A stretch of DNA of 64,000 nucleotides from Candidatus Amarolinea dominans (lineage in GTDB: Bacteria > Chloroflexota > Anaerolineae > SSC4 > Amarolineaceae). The notes under the pieces were generated by a model, which was not told the origin of the DNA, searched no databases, and saw only the letters and a list, made by a program, of their open reading frames with translations. This document shows positions 1 to 9,067 of the stretch, one piece after another. The DNA is taken from NCBI GenBank assembly GCA_016719785.1, contig JADJYJ010000031.1:62001-126000 (forward strand). Reading direction: 5' to 3'. Positions within the stretch are counted from its first letter, which is position 1. Each line of letters opens with the position of its first letter. Made by a program: the position numbers and the translations under genes.

Positions 1-2688
1 CAGGTCAAACCGCACAACGCCACAACGCCGCCACAAACGGTATCGCTCACCTTGCAGCAGGGGCGAGTGTTGGACAACGGGCGGGCGTACGCGGGCAATC
101 GCGACACGGCGCTGAGTGCAGCCTTTGCCACGCGCAACTTTGGCGCCAATGACGTGCTGGGTGTGCGCGGGAACAACGCCGGCGTCGTCCTGCTGGCCTT
201 TGACTTGGAGACGCTGCCCAAAGAGGCGCCGGTGGTCGTGGCGACCCTGCGCCTGGCCGTGGCCGGACGCACAGCGCCGGGCGAAATCACGCTGAGCGCC
301 AGCCGGCTGCTGCGCCCCTGGGCCGACCGCTACGCCACCTGGCAGCAGGCCGCCGCCGGCTCGCCCTGGACTGAGCCGGGCGCCAACGGTCTGGGCAGCG
401 ACCGCCGCGCTGCGCCGGAAAGCAGCGGCCCGGCCGGCGATACCGCCACCTGGGTTGAACTGGATGTCACCGCGGCGGTGCGCGCCTGGCAGGCCGATCC
501 GTTGACCAATCGCGGGCTGGCGCTCTTCAGCGCAGACAGCAATGCGACCCAGGTCAATTTTGCCAGCGCCGAATGGCCCCAAATGGAACAGCGCCCGCAG
601 TTGGTCATCCGCTATGTGCTGCCGGATGGGGCGCCTACCCCAACGCCGACGCCGACGGCCAGCCCCACCAGCACTGGCGTGGCGCCAACGGCCACGGCCA
701 CCGCCACGCCCACCCCACGCGTGCGCACCTTGCAGCAGGGCCTCAGCGGCTACAACAGCGTCATTGACACGTACATCAGCAGTTGGAGCCCGAACGGCAT
801 TTTCGAGGGGCAAACCAAGCTGGTCGTACGCCATCCTGACGAATTTGCCGCCCTGATCTACTTCGACCTGGCGGGTCAACTGCCGGCCAACGCTCAGATT
901 CGCAAGGCAGAGCTGAAGCTCTTTTCGACCGCGGCCACGGTTGACACCGGATTCTATCTGCGCGCTTATGACCTGTATCGTAACTGGTCGGTCTGGCAGG
1001 TCACGTGGCTGCAAGCGCACAGCGGAACGCCCTGGGGACTGCCGGGCGCCAACGACACCACGACCGATCGCTCGCCCGAAGCCGAAGACTGGGGCCACGT
1101 CTTCGGCGCCAACACCTGGGCGCGCCTGGAGCTGACCGAGATCGTGCAACGCTGGGCGCAAGATCCCGGCAACAACCGTGGCCTGGTGCTGAAGTCATTT
1201 GCCAATCGCAACGTGCAGTATGAATTCGCCAGCAGCGAATGGCCGGATATCACCTATCGCCCCTCGCTGCGTATCGAATACCTGCTGCCGGGCGACATGC
1301 CGACCGTGACGGCGACCGCCACGGCCTGTGTGGCCTGCACGCCCACCGCGACCCCAACCGCCACGCGTACCGCCACCCGCACCGTCACCCCGACGCGCAC
1401 GCCAACGCCTGGCCCGACCGCGACGCCGACCGCCACGCCCACCGTTGGCCCCAGCGCGACGCCAACGCCGACGCCCAGCGTGACGCTGACGCCGACGCGC
1501 ACACCCACGCCGACGCGGACGCCCACGCCACAACCGACCGCCGCCCCAACCACGGTCACGCTTCAGCAGGGCCTGGAAAACTATGGCGGCGCGGCCGATG
1601 CCACGCTGCACAGTTGGTATCCCAGCAGCAACTTTGGCGCGGCGCCGGCCTTGACTTTGCGCACGGGCGATGGCGCACACGCCGCGCTGCGCTTCGATCT
1701 CAGCGCCCTGTCCGGGCTGAACGCCGCAGCCGAGATCATCAGCGCCCGCCTGGAGATTTTCGCCAGCAGCCAGAGCAACAGCGCCGCGCAGACATTGACC
1801 GCCTACGCGCTTCTACGACCCTGGGACGAGGATGCCGTCACCTGGCTGGCGCCGCGTGCCGGGGAGACCTGGCAGACGTCTGGCGCCAGTGGTGCGGCCG
1901 ACCGGGGCGTCACGCCGTTGGCCGTGGCGCAGACGGCCGGCGTGGGCGCCTGGGTCAACTTCGACCTGACCGCCGCGGTGGCGCAGTGGGCGGCCAATCC
2001 GGCGGGCAACTACGGTGTGCTGATCAGCGCCGGCGGCAGCACGCAGGTGGAGTGGGGCTACGCCAGCGCGCAGGCGGCGTCCGTCGCACAGCGCCCCAAG
2101 CTGACGATCACCTACCGCCCGCGGCTGACGGCGCCACAAACGGTCACAATCCAGACCGGCAGCGGCGCCAGTCTCAACCAGTGGTTCCCGGACACCAATT
2201 ACGCCAGCGATGCCATGCTCAGTCTGCGCGCACCGGCCATCGCCAGCGTGCTCCTGCGCTTCGATCTCGCCGGCGCGCTGCCCGTTGGCAGTACGATTGT
2301 CAGCGCCACACTGGCCCTCTACGCGGACAGCAGTACGAACCAATTTGCCCTGACCGGAGAGGTTTTTCAACTGCTGCGACCGTGGGTGAGCGCCGAGGCT
2401 ACCTGGAATCGGGCCAGCGCGGCCGCGGCCTGGCAGCTGGCGGGTGCGCAGGGCGCCAGCGATCGCCTGACGCCCGCGCTGGCGAGCGCCGAGGTCAATG
2501 GGGTGGCGCGTTGGTTTACCTGGAATGTGACCGGCCTGGTGACCGCCTGGCAGGGGACGCCTGCATCCAACCTGGGACTGCTGCTGGAAGCCAGCGGTCA
2601 GGCGCAGGTGCAGTACAATCTCGCCTCGCCTCTGTGGGGCGTGCCGTCGCAGCGGCCCAAACTGACGATCGTGTACCTGGAGCCGTAG
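1..2688 (+). CDS. DNRLRE-domain secreted/surface protein, 5'-truncated by window edge
   Basis: The frame is open from base 1, so the true start lies upstream; the TTG at 52 is not convincing. Four DNRLRE-type beta-sandwich modules are visible, each opening with an LQQG or VTIQTG strand and closing with 'RP.L.I.Y': roughly residues 1-195, 225-415, 505-695 and 700-878 counted from the TTG. Modules 1-2 and 2-3 are joined by Thr-Pro linkers (about 637-720 and 1300-1556), the usual extended spacer of Chloroflexota extracytoplasmic proteins; modules 3 and 4 abut. DNRLRE modules occur in cell-surface and wall-associated proteins and are thought to bind carbohydrate or act as structural spacers. No catalytic domain is visible in the part present. 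It converges with another DNRLRE gene (2837-8215). Family assignment is firm; function is unknown. Confidence 0.85.
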   Translation, partial: QVKPHNATTPPQTVSLTLQQGRVLDNGRAYAGNRDTALSAAFATRNFGANDVLGVRGNNAGVVLLAFDLETLPKEAPVVVATLRLAVAGRTAPGEITLSASRLLRPWADRYATWQQAAAGSPWTEPGANGLGSDRRAAPESSGPAGDTATWVELDVTAAVRAWQADPLTNRGLALFSADSNATQVNFASAEWPQMEQRPQLVIRYVLPDGAPTPTPTPTASPTSTGVAPTATATATPTPRVRTLQQGLSGYNSVIDTYISSWSPNGIFEGQTKLVVRHPDEFAALIYFDLAGQLPANAQIRKAELKLFSTAATVDTGFYLRAYDLYRNWSVWQVTWLQAHSGTPWGLPGANDTTTDRSPEAEDWGHVFGANTWARLELTEIVQRWAQDPGNNRGLVLKSFANRNVQYEFASSEWPDITYRPSLRIEYLLPGDMPTVTATATACVACTPTATPTATRTATRTVTPTRTPTPGPTATPTATPTVGPSATPTPTPSVTLTPTRTPTPTRTPTPQPTAAPTTVTLQQGLENYGGAADATLHSWYPSSNFGAAPALTLRTGDGAHAALRFDLSALSGLNAAAEIISARLEIFASSQSNSAAQTLTAYALLRPWDEDAVTWLAPRAGETWQTSGASGAADRGVTPLAVAQTAGVGAWVNFDLTAAVAQWAANPAGNYGVLISAGGSTQVEWGYASAQAASVAQRPKLTITYRPRLTAPQTVTIQTGSGASLNQWFPDTNYASDAMLSLRAPAIASVLLRFDLAGALPVGSTIVSATLALYADSSTNQFALTGEVFQLLRPWVSAEATWNRASAAAAWQLAGAQGASDRLTPALASAEVNGVARWFTWNVTGLVTAWQGTPASNLGLLLEASGQAQVQYNLASPLWGVPSQRPKLTIVYLEP

Positions 2689-2760
2689 AAACCAGGCTGC
2701 CGAGGCTCCCCCGAGGGCGCGGCCTTTCCGCGGTCCCGCACGGCGCGGCAGTAAAAGACA

Positions 2761-2780
2761 GGGGCGTTTGCCCCCGTTTT
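2761..2780. terminator. hairpin with T tracts between convergent genes
   Basis: GGGGC-GTTT-GCCCC hairpin followed by GTTTT on the plus strand. Read on the minus strand it is followed by TGTCTTTT. It can therefore serve both converging genes. Confidence 0.6.
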
Positions 2781-2789
2781 GAATCCAGT

Positions 2790-2831
2790 CCCTGCGGACC
2801 GTGACGATACTCACGGCCCGCAGGGATTTTT
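2790..2831 (+). terminator. intrinsic terminator of the upstream DNRLRE gene
   Basis: Stem of CCCTGCGG and CCGTGA (2790-2804, with one mismatch) pairs with TCACGG and CCGCAGGG (2811-2825). The loop is six bases and ATTTTT follows. It is a canonical rho-independent terminator placed between two convergent stop codons. Confidence 0.8.
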
Positions 2832-2836
2832 GCGTG

Positions 2837-3886
2837 TCAGCGGCAGCCGCGTGCGGGTACATCGGCCAGGGGATGATAGGTGCGTGTGTCTGTGCCGTAG
2901 ACCCAGACGTTGCTGAAGGTGGGCACGCCGGGCACATCCACCCAGAAGTAAATCTGATTGGCCGGGTCGCGCGCCAGGCTGAGGTCGAAATCGGCGAAGT
3001 CCCAGGCGGTGAAGGTGACGTTGCCGACCGTCAGCGGCCGCGGCGCGCCGGCGATGCCCTGCGGCGCTTGATCCACGCCGCTGTTGACCGCCCAATGCAG
3101 GCGCACGTCAGGCTGCCAGGCGCGGTCGCCCACCACGGCTTGCAGGCTGTTGGCGACGAACAGATGGACGCTCAGCGTGCCCCGCGTGGCCTGCGCCACC
3201 GGCAGGTTGCCGGCGCTCTGCACCGAGACGATGCGCGCATCGAGCGCCAACGGCCGTCCGGCCGCCACCCCGCTTGGCGCCCGCACCGCGGCCGGGCGGG
3301 TCAGCGGGCTGCTGCCATGCGACCAGACGTTGTGCGCGGCGCTCTCCTCATCCACGGTCACAAAAAAGTGCAGCGTGTTGGCCGGGTTACGCGCCGCGCT
3401 GACATCCACATCGTTGAAGTCCCACACCGGGAAGGTGCGACCGGCCTCGGTGGCCAGGCGCTTGTCCCCGCGGCCCACGAAGGTCGCTGGCTCACTGTTC
3501 TGCGCCATCCACAGGCGCACCGTGGGCGTGGCGCTGCAACTCACCGGGTTCAGGCTGCCGTCCGCAAACAGATACGCGGTGACATTGGCTTGATCGGCCT
3601 GGCTGACCGCCGCGCCGTTGTGCGGCCACACGATCTCGATCCTGGCCTGCATCCCGGCGACGGGCGCGGTGGTCGCCACGGGCGCAAGGGCGGTCGGCGC
3701 AGGGGTTGGGCCGGGAGTGGGCGTGACCGTCGGCAGGGTGATGATGCCCGGCGTGGCCGTGGGTGTGGGAGTGGGCGTCGCCAGCGCAGTTGGCGTAGCC
3801 GTGGCGGTCGGCGTCGGCGTGGCCGTATCGGTCGCGGTCGGCGTGGCTGTATCGGTAGCGGTTGGCATGGCTGTATCGGTAGCGGC
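2837..3886 (-). CDS. C-terminal part of frameshifted Thr-Pro-linker surface protein
   Basis: This is the last third of the gene that starts at 8215, back in the same frame as the N-terminal part. It encodes the end of a Thr-Pro linker and two related beta-rich modules. The first starts at 'IEIVWPHNGAAVS', the second at 'DARIVSVQSAG'. Both share a 'V..W.F.D.D.S.ARDPAN...F.V.V' pattern and end in a 'VW..G..' strand, so they look like an internal duplication. No start codon or ribosome site lies near its 5' end; it is reached only by a frame change near 3881-3887, where the Thr-Pro code lacks 4 bases (or 1) relative to its neighbours. I do not recognise the module family. It stops at a TGA just inside the terminator region. 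Confidence 0.65.
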   Translation of the reverse strand, partial: AATDTAMPTATDTATPTATDTATPTPTATATPTALATPTPTPTATPGIITLPTVTPTPGPTPAPTALAPVATTAPVAGMQARIEIVWPHNGAAVSQADQANVTAYLFADGSLNPVSCSATPTVRLWMAQNSEPATFVGRGDKRLATEAGRTFPVWDFNDVDVSAARNPANTLHFFVTVDEESAAHNVWSHGSSPLTRPAAVRAPSGVAAGRPLALDARIVSVQSAGNLPVAQATRGTLSVHLFVANSLQAVVGDRAWQPDVRLHWAVNSGVDQAPQGIAGAPRPLTVGNVTFTAWDFADFDLSLARDPANQIYFWVDVPGVPTFSNVWVYGTDTRTYHPLADVPARGCR

Positions 3887-4821
3887 GTGACCGTGTCGGT
3901 CGGCGTCGTCTCGGTCGGCGTGGCCGTGTCGGTCGGCGTGGGCGTCGCCGTGTCGGTCGGCGTGGGCGTCGCCGTGTCGGTCGGCGTCGGGGTGGCCGTA
4001 TCCGTTGCCGTCGGCGTTGGCGTAGCCGTGTCGGTCCCGGTCGGAGTAGGCGCGTCGGTCGGCGTCGGGGTGGCCGTATCCGTTGCGGTTGGCGTTGGCG
4101 TGGCCGTATCGGTCGGCGTTGGCGTAGCCGTATCGGTCGCGGTCGGCGTCGGGGTGGCCGTATCCGTTGCCGTCGGAGTGGGTGTGGCCGTGGTGGTCGG
4201 AGTAGGCGTGTCGGTCGGCGTCGGGGTGGCCGTATCCGTTGCCGTCGGCGTAGGCGTCACCGGGCGGTAGTTGAGCACCAGGCGCGGCTGCAAGGCGCCC
4301 GTGGTGATCTCGTTGCTGGCGAGATCGAAACGCACCGGGGCATCGCTGGTGGCCCGGATCAGCAGTCCGAAGTTGGGCGTCTGCCCGCTGAGCCAACGCT
4401 GCACGAGCGGCGTGATGTCCAGGCGGTACCAGATGTGGTCGCTGAGCAGCACGCCGGTGGCTGCCGGCGCCTGGCGTTTGTCGCCGCCGGGCGTTCCCCA
4501 GGCGGTGCCCGCGGCCGCCTCCTGCCAGGTCACTGTGGCCGGATCCCAGGCCTGCGTCACCTCGTAGGCCGCGATGAAGAGGCGCGTGCTGGCCGAGCGT
4601 TGACGGGCGTGAATCTCCAGCGTGGCCTTAGAGACAGCGGCGAAGCCCTGCAGATCGGGCAGGTCAAAGCGCAGCAGCACGGCCGAGCGGCCGCCGGACT
4701 GCACGGCCAGCAGTGGTTCTTTGCCGAAATTGGCCGTGGGTGCGTCGGCCCGGATAGCCGCATCGCCGCCGCCCTCGTAACCGGCGCGCCCCTGCTGCAG
4801 GATCACCACCCCGGTGGGCAC
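3550..4821 (-). CDS. middle part of frameshifted surface protein (DNRLRE module)
   Basis: Open frame offset from both flanking parts. It encodes one DNRLRE module that opens with 'VVILQQGRAGYEGGGDAAIR', carries 'VTWQEAAAGTAWGTPG', and ends in 'QPRLVLNYRP'. A Thr-Pro-Thr-Asp linker follows. The authentic coding stretch probably runs from the C-run at 4936-4941 down to about 3885. Below that the frame gives non-linker sequence, while the other frame resumes 'TPTATDT' and sensible domains. The nominal GTG at 4821 lies in the linker and has no ribosome site, so this is very likely not an independent gene but the centre of one 8215-2837 gene. Confidence 0.65.
   Translation of the reverse strand: MPTGVVILQQGRAGYEGGGDAAIRADAPTANFGKEPLLAVQSGGRSAVLLRFDLPDLQGFAAVSKATLEIHARQRSASTRLFIAAYEVTQAWDPATVTWQEAAAGTAWGTPGGDKRQAPAATGVLLSDHIWYRLDITPLVQRWLSGQTPNFGLLIRATSDAPVRFDLASNEITTGALQPRLVLNYRPVTPTPTATDTATPTPTDTPTPTTTATPTPTATDTATPTPTATDTATPTPTDTATPTPTATDTATPTPTDAPTPTGTDTATPTPTATDTATPTPTDTATPTPTDTATPTPTDTATPTETTPTDTVTPLPIQPCQPLPIQPRRPRPIRPRRRRPPRLRQLRWRRPLPHPRPRRASSPCRRSRPLPAQPLRRPPLRPWRPPRPSPGCRPGSRSCGRTTARRSARPIKPMSPRICLRTAA
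3722..4262 (-). repeat. Thr-Pro-Thr-Asp linker-coding low-complexity repeat
   Basis: Degenerate short tandem repeat on the minus strand encoding 'TPTATDTATPTPTD'-type sequence between the DNRLRE module and the C-terminal modules. It contains the second frame change at about 3881-3887. Confidence 0.85.
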
Positions 4822-7800
4822 CGTGGTCGGCGTTTCGGTGGGGGTGTCCGTAGCCGTCGGCGTAATGGTTGGGGTGTCGGTCGCGGTCGGCGTGTCGGTC
4901 GGCGTTGGTGTGTCGGTCGGCGTCGGGGTATCCGTGGGGGGTATCGGTCGGCGTCGGGGTGTCCGTAGCCGTTGGCGTATCGGTTGCGGTTGGGGTGTCC
5001 GTAGCCGTCGGCGTAACGGTTGGGGTGTCGGTCGGCGTCGGGGTGTCCGTAGCCGTTGGCGTGTTAGTCGGCGTCGGCGTGTCGGTCGCGGTCGGTGTGT
5101 TCGTTGGCGTCGCCGTGTTCATCGGGGTATCGGTTGGCGTCGGAGTGTCCGTAGGCGTCGGCGTGTTCGTGGCCGTGGGCGTGTTGGTTGGCGTCGGTGT
5201 GCGCGTCCGGGTAGCCGTGGGCGTCGGCGTGTTGGTCGCGGTCGGGGTGCGCGTCGGCGTCGGCGTGTTGGTCGGGGTCGGCGTCCGGGTGTGCGTCGGC
5301 GTGATGGTCACAGTCGGCGTCGGTGTGTTGGTCGGGGTCGGCGTCCAGGTGCGCGTGGGCGTGATGGTCACAGTCGGCGTCCGGGTAGCCGTGGGCGTTG
5401 GTGTGATGGTCACAGTCGGCGTCGGTGTGTTGGTCGGGGTCGGCGTCCGGGTGTGCGTCGGCGTGATGGTCACAGTCGGCGTCGGGGTGTCCGTAGGCGT
5501 CGGCATGTTCGTGGCCGTGGGCGTGTTGGTTGGCGTCGGTGTGCGCGTCCGGGTAGCCGTGGGCGTTGGTGTGATGGTCGGGGTCGGGGTCGGGGTGCGC
5601 GTAGGCGTCGGCGTGACGGTCACAGTCGGCGTCCGGGTAGCCGTGAGCGTCGGTGTGATGGTCGGGGTCGGGGTCCAGGTGCGCGTCGGCGTGATGGTCA
5701 CAGTCGGCGTCGGTGTGTTGGTCGGGGTCGGCGTCCGGGTGCGCGTAGGTGTGATGGTCACAGTCGGCGTCCGGGTAGCCGTGGGCGTCGGTGTGATGGT
5801 CGGGGTCGGGGTCCAGGTGTGCGTCGGCGTGATGGTCACAGTCGGCGTCCGGGTAGCCGTCGAAGTCGGCGTCCAGGTGCGCGTCGGCGTGATAGTCGGC
5901 GTCCAGGTGCGCGTAGGCGTAGGCGTCGGCGTGATGGTCACAGTCGGCGTCCGGGTAGCCGTCGAAGTCGGCGTCCAGGTGCGCGTCGGCGTGACGGTCA
6001 CAGTCGGCGTCCGGGTAGCCGTCGAAGTCGGCGTCCAGGTGCGCGTCGGCGTGACGGTCACAGTCGGCGTCCGGGTAGCCGTCGAAGTCGGCGTCCAGGT
6101 GCGCGTCGGCGTGATAGTCGGCGTCGGCGTCGCTGTGGGCGTCCAGGTCTGGGTACGCGTCGACGTGTTCGTCGGCATAGACGTGGCCGTGGGAGTCCAG
6201 GTCGGCGTACGCGTCGGGGTCGGCGTGCGCGTCGGGGTGCGGGTGCGCGTCGGCGTCGGCGCGGTGGGGGTGTTAGTGGGCAGCGGTGGGATGATGACGG
6301 TCGGCGTCACTCCACCCGTGGTGACGTTGCGCAGGTCGAGCCAGAGCATGTGCAGGATCGGTTTGATGCCTGAGCCGGTGTATTCGAGCTGGATGTCGGC
6401 CCCGTTGTCGAGCTGATTGCCGGCAAAGAGGTCCAACCCATCGAAGGTGGCCCAGCGCCAGGCGCCCGTGCCTTGACGGTTGATGGTCAGGCGACGGCGC
6501 GTGCCGGCCGCGTCCGACGCGTAGACGATGTCGAAATCGCTGGTGTCCCTGTCCACGTAGGCCAGGCGCAGGGTGACATTGCCCAGTTGGCGCCCGGCGT
6601 GGACCGTGTCCGCCACGTCGAAGCCCAGCCGCGTGGACTGCATCTGCTTGGCGTGGCGCGAGTAAACAGATTCGATGGGAGACGGCAAGCCGGCCGTGCT
6701 GCACGAATTGCCGCCGCAGTAGGCGCTGAGATGAACCGACGCGGGTGAGGTCGCGATAACCTTGATGTAGTGTTCGAAGTCGCCAGGCCAGCCGCTGCAG
6801 AAAGATCCGCAGTAGGTGCCGCCAAGCGGGTACTCTGTCTCACGTAGGGCCACCCACAGTTGATCATTGGTGGCAGCGGTCTTGCCGAGTTGGCGTTCGA
6901 TCCAGTTGCCAAAATGCACGGGAAAACCGGCGTCGCCCGTGGTCGGATTGGGCGTCTGCACGGCGTTGAGGGTGCTGACGCTGCTGGTACATGCGCCGCT
7001 GTTACGATCAGCCGGGCAGAACCAGGCATCCTGCACATCCACAAAGTCGGCGCGGGCGTTGAGTGCGGCCAGCCAGGACCAGTAGCGCCATTGCATGTCC
7101 GCTTGATTGCCGCTTGGAAATGGCAATACCGGCTCGAACTTGGTCGGCAAAATCTCAGCGTAGTGCTTGATCAACTCGAGCGAGCCACAGTCAATGCCAG
7201 GCGGGGGCGTGGATCTGGGGTTTTCCACAAACTGGGGCACGTCCGGGCTCATGCCATTGAAGCCAACGCCGATGTGGCGCGGGTTGTAGGACATCATCAA
7301 GTTGACCCACGTGCAGCGACTCTCATCAGTGGGCGCCGGCGCGAAGTTGAGATAGACCGGCTTGTTGGGGAAGGCGTCGTGAAAGGCCTGGATGGCCCCG
7401 GTGACGAAGGCGGTCATTTGCCATTTTCTGACCGGGAAGTTGTCGTCATCGCCGTTGACGTAACACCAATTGGCGCCAATCTGCGTCTCGTTGTCGTAAC
7501 CACCGGCAATGATGATGCCGGCGATGCGCGGGTCGTTGTTCCACTGGCGGCCGGCATCCATGACAAGGGTGCGATAGGCCGCCAGCAGATCGGGGTCATC
7601 GAAGGCCGGTACGTTGACGGTGTAAGGCGTCAGTGGGCGCGGCGGGTCATCCAGCGTCTGCGTGATCTGGATGACATGATCGGGCGCCAGGGCCTTGACT
7701 GAGTTGGGAACGTTGTTGTTGCAGAAGCGCTGGCCGCTGCGCTCAAGGCCCTGCGTCCAGAAGACGGGCAGGGTGAGCCAGACAGGACGGGAAATCCGGC

Positions 7801-8215
7801 GCCCGTCGGACAGGGTGATCTGCTGGGTCGCGATCTGGCTGACTTTGGCCTCGATAGCGGCCCAGTTGAAAGTGCTGCCCGTGGCCGAGATTTGATCCCA
7901 GTAGACATCAATGTGAGAGGCCAGGGCAGGAAGACTCGTCGGCAGCGGCGTTGTCGGCTGATAGTCGTCGCGACGCACCAGGATGTAGTTACCCGGCCCC
8001 CACACCGGCTTGGGCGCCAGCGTGGGCGTGGCGGTGGGCGTGCGGGTGGCGGTGGCGGTGGGCGTATGCAGGTCACGCACGCTCGTAGGCGTGGAGGTGC
8101 GGGTGGCCGTCCCCGGAATGATGGGGAGGAGCGGACGCAGCAGGAAATAGAGCACAAGACACAGAACGATCAGGATGAGGATCAGGATCGGTAGCCAGCG
8201 GCGTTGGTTCTGCAT
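4664..8215 (-). CDS. N-terminal part of membrane-anchored glycoside-hydrolase-like surface protein (frameshifted)
   Basis: Starts at ATG 8215. Residues 7-30 form a hydrophobic signal-anchor, so the protein is probably tethered and exposed outside the cell. A short Thr-Pro stretch follows, then a ~370-residue domain with a TIM-barrel glycosidase look ('HIDVYWDQI', 'RPVWLTLPVFW', 'AGIIIAGGYDNE', 'VYLNFAPAPTDES'), most like GH42/beta-galactosidase-type folds. No catalytic pair is proven. Next is a ~110-residue beta module ('HMLWLDLRNVT' end), then the 1.46-kb linker. Authentic coding ends at the C6 run near 4936; the rest of this frame, to 4664, is out-of-frame linker code. With the two downstream parts the full protein would be about 1790 residues. 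Frameshifts may be assembly errors in repeats or real. Confidence 0.75.
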   Translation of the reverse strand: MQNQRRWLPILILILIVLCLVLYFLLRPLLPIIPGTATRTSTPTSVRDLHTPTATATRTPTATPTLAPKPVWGPGNYILVRRDDYQPTTPLPTSLPALASHIDVYWDQISATGSTFNWAAIEAKVSQIATQQITLSDGRRISRPVWLTLPVFWTQGLERSGQRFCNNNVPNSVKALAPDHVIQITQTLDDPPRPLTPYTVNVPAFDDPDLLAAYRTLVMDAGRQWNNDPRIAGIIIAGGYDNETQIGANWCYVNGDDDNFPVRKWQMTAFVTGAIQAFHDAFPNKPVYLNFAPAPTDESRCTWVNLMMSYNPRHIGVGFNGMSPDVPQFVENPRSTPPPGIDCGSLELIKHYAEILPTKFEPVLPFPSGNQADMQWRYWSWLAALNARADFVDVQDAWFCPADRNSGACTSSVSTLNAVQTPNPTTGDAGFPVHFGNWIERQLGKTAATNDQLWVALRETEYPLGGTYCGSFCSGWPGDFEHYIKVIATSPASVHLSAYCGGNSCSTAGLPSPIESVYSRHAKQMQSTRLGFDVADTVHAGRQLGNVTLRLAYVDRDTSDFDIVYASDAAGTRRRLTINRQGTGAWRWATFDGLDLFAGNQLDNGADIQLEYTGSGIKPILHMLWLDLRNVTTGGVTPTVIIPPLPTNTPTAPTPTRTRTPTRTPTPTRTPTWTPTATSMPTNTSTRTQTWTPTATPTPTITPTRTWTPTSTATRTPTVTVTPTRTWTPTSTATRTPTVTVTPTRTWTPTSTATRTPTVTITPTPTPTRTWTPTITPTRTWTPTSTATRTPTVTITPTHTWTPTPTITPTPTATRTPTVTITPTRTRTPTPTNTPTPTVTITPTRTWTPTPTITPTLTATRTPTVTVTPTPTRTPTPTPTITPTPTATRTRTPTPTNTPTATNMPTPTDTPTPTVTITPTHTRTPTPTNTPTPTVTITPTPTATRTPTVTITPTRTWTPTPTNTPTPTVTITPTHTRTPTPTNTPTPTRTPTATNTPTPTATRTRTPTPTNTPTATNTPTPTDTPTPTDTPMNTATPTNTPTATDTPTPTNTPTATDTPTPTDTPTVTPTATDTPTATDTPTATDTPTPTDTPHGYPDADRHTNADRHADRDRHPNHYADGYGHPHRNADHGAHRGGDPAAGARRLRGRRRCGYPGRRTHGQFRQRTTAGRAVRRPLGRAAAL
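4826..6290 (-). repeat. 1.46-kb Thr-Pro linker-coding tandem repeat
   Basis: About 490 codons of degenerate 'TPTxTxTPT' repeats on the minus strand, with sub-families WTPTxT, RTPTVT and DTPT. It includes a C6 run (4936-4941 on the plus strand as G6) where the reading frame is lost. Removing one base restores an uninterrupted 'TPTDTPTPTD' reading. Confidence 0.9.
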
Positions 8216-8248
8216 TGGGCGTTCTCCTGGCGCGTCTGGGGATGGCCT

Positions 8249-8276
8249 ATTGTATCACATTTTGGAGTAGGGACAA
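8249..8276 (-). promoter_or_regulatory. candidate sigma70-type promoter for the 8215 gene
   Basis: On the minus strand TTGTCC (8271-8276), a 16-bp spacer and TACAAT (8249-8254), about 35 bp upstream of the ATG at 8215. Sequence match only. Confidence 0.4.
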
Positions 8277-8279
8277 GCG

Positions 8280-9062
8280 TCACTTGACGCTTGCGACCGC
8301 CATGACGGTGCCCATCACCGCGGCCAGGGGGGTTTCGCGCAGGAACGGCTCGACGTGGGCAAAGAAAGCATCCGCAAACCAACGCGGGAACATGGGCAGC
8401 GAAACCTCGCTGTTGAGCCACAAACGGGCGTTGGCCTGGAACAGCCCTTGCCCATGCAGACGTTCGATGGTCAGTCCGGCCCGCTCGAAAAAGTGCTTGA
8501 ACTCCGGCGCCGAATAGTGCCACATGTAGCGCGGGGTGGTGGGCTGCTGCGCCAGGCCCAGCCGGCGGTAGAGCGCGCCGGGCGCTTCGCCCAACGCGTT
8601 CAGGCGCCAGCGGTTGGTCATGCTCAGGATGACCTTGCCGCCGGGCCGCGTCACCCGCGCCATCTCATCCAGCAGACGCTGCGGATGCGGCACATGCATG
8701 ATCGCTTCCATGCAGAGCGCCACATCGAAGGCCGCGTCAGGGAAAGGCAGTTGCTCGGCATCGGCCTGTAGGAACTGCACGCCCACGCCGTGCTCATCGG
8801 CCGCGTGCTGCGCCAGCGCCAGCATCTGCGGCGCAATGTCCAGCGCCGTCACATCGGCGCCGCGCGCGGCCAGGTTGACGGCAAAACGCCCCTTGCCCGT
8901 GCTGATGTCCAGGACGCGCTGATCGCGCCACGTCTGCTGCGCCAGCACCCAGCGCAGTTGTTCGGCAAAATGCGCATAGAGCGGATGGGTGGGGTCTTCC
9001 GGAAACCACCAGTGCAGGACGGTGTCCGCCTGGCGAAAATAGGTCTTGGTTGCGTCAGTCAT
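8280..9062 (-). CDS. class I SAM-dependent methyltransferase
   Basis: 260-residue protein from ATG 9062. This start is chosen because it leaves a 5-bp gap after the upstream stop (9068); the longer frame to 9137 overlaps that gene. Motif I is 'VLDISTGKGRFAVNLAARG', motif II the 'VTALDIAP' acidic strand, motif III 'LPFPDAAFDVALCMEAIMHV', then 'RVTRPGGKVILSM'. This is the Methyltransf_11 pattern. The C-terminal half ('WHYSAPEFKHFFERAGLTIE') resembles small-molecule methyltransferases of the UbiG/glycine-sarcosine type. The substrate cannot be read from sequence. It is the second gene of a two-gene unit after the saccharopine dehydrogenase-like gene. A 9-bp stem hairpin overlaps its stop codon (8274-8293). 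Confidence 0.8.
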   Translation of the reverse strand: MTDATKTYFRQADTVLHWWFPEDPTHPLYAHFAEQLRWVLAQQTWRDQRVLDISTGKGRFAVNLAARGADVTALDIAPQMLALAQHAADEHGVGVQFLQADAEQLPFPDAAFDVALCMEAIMHVPHPQRLLDEMARVTRPGGKVILSMTNRWRLNALGEAPGALYRRLGLAQQPTTPRYMWHYSAPEFKHFFERAGLTIERLHGQGLFQANARLWLNSEVSLPMFPRWFADAFFAHVEPFLRETPLAAVMGTVMAVASVK

Positions 9063-9067
9063 AGCTG

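Noticed and set aside
4814..6416. Long plus-strand frames with GVGVSVGV-type or Arg-rich sequence
   Set aside because: They are antisense readings of the Thr-Pro linker repeat; composition is forced by the repeat.
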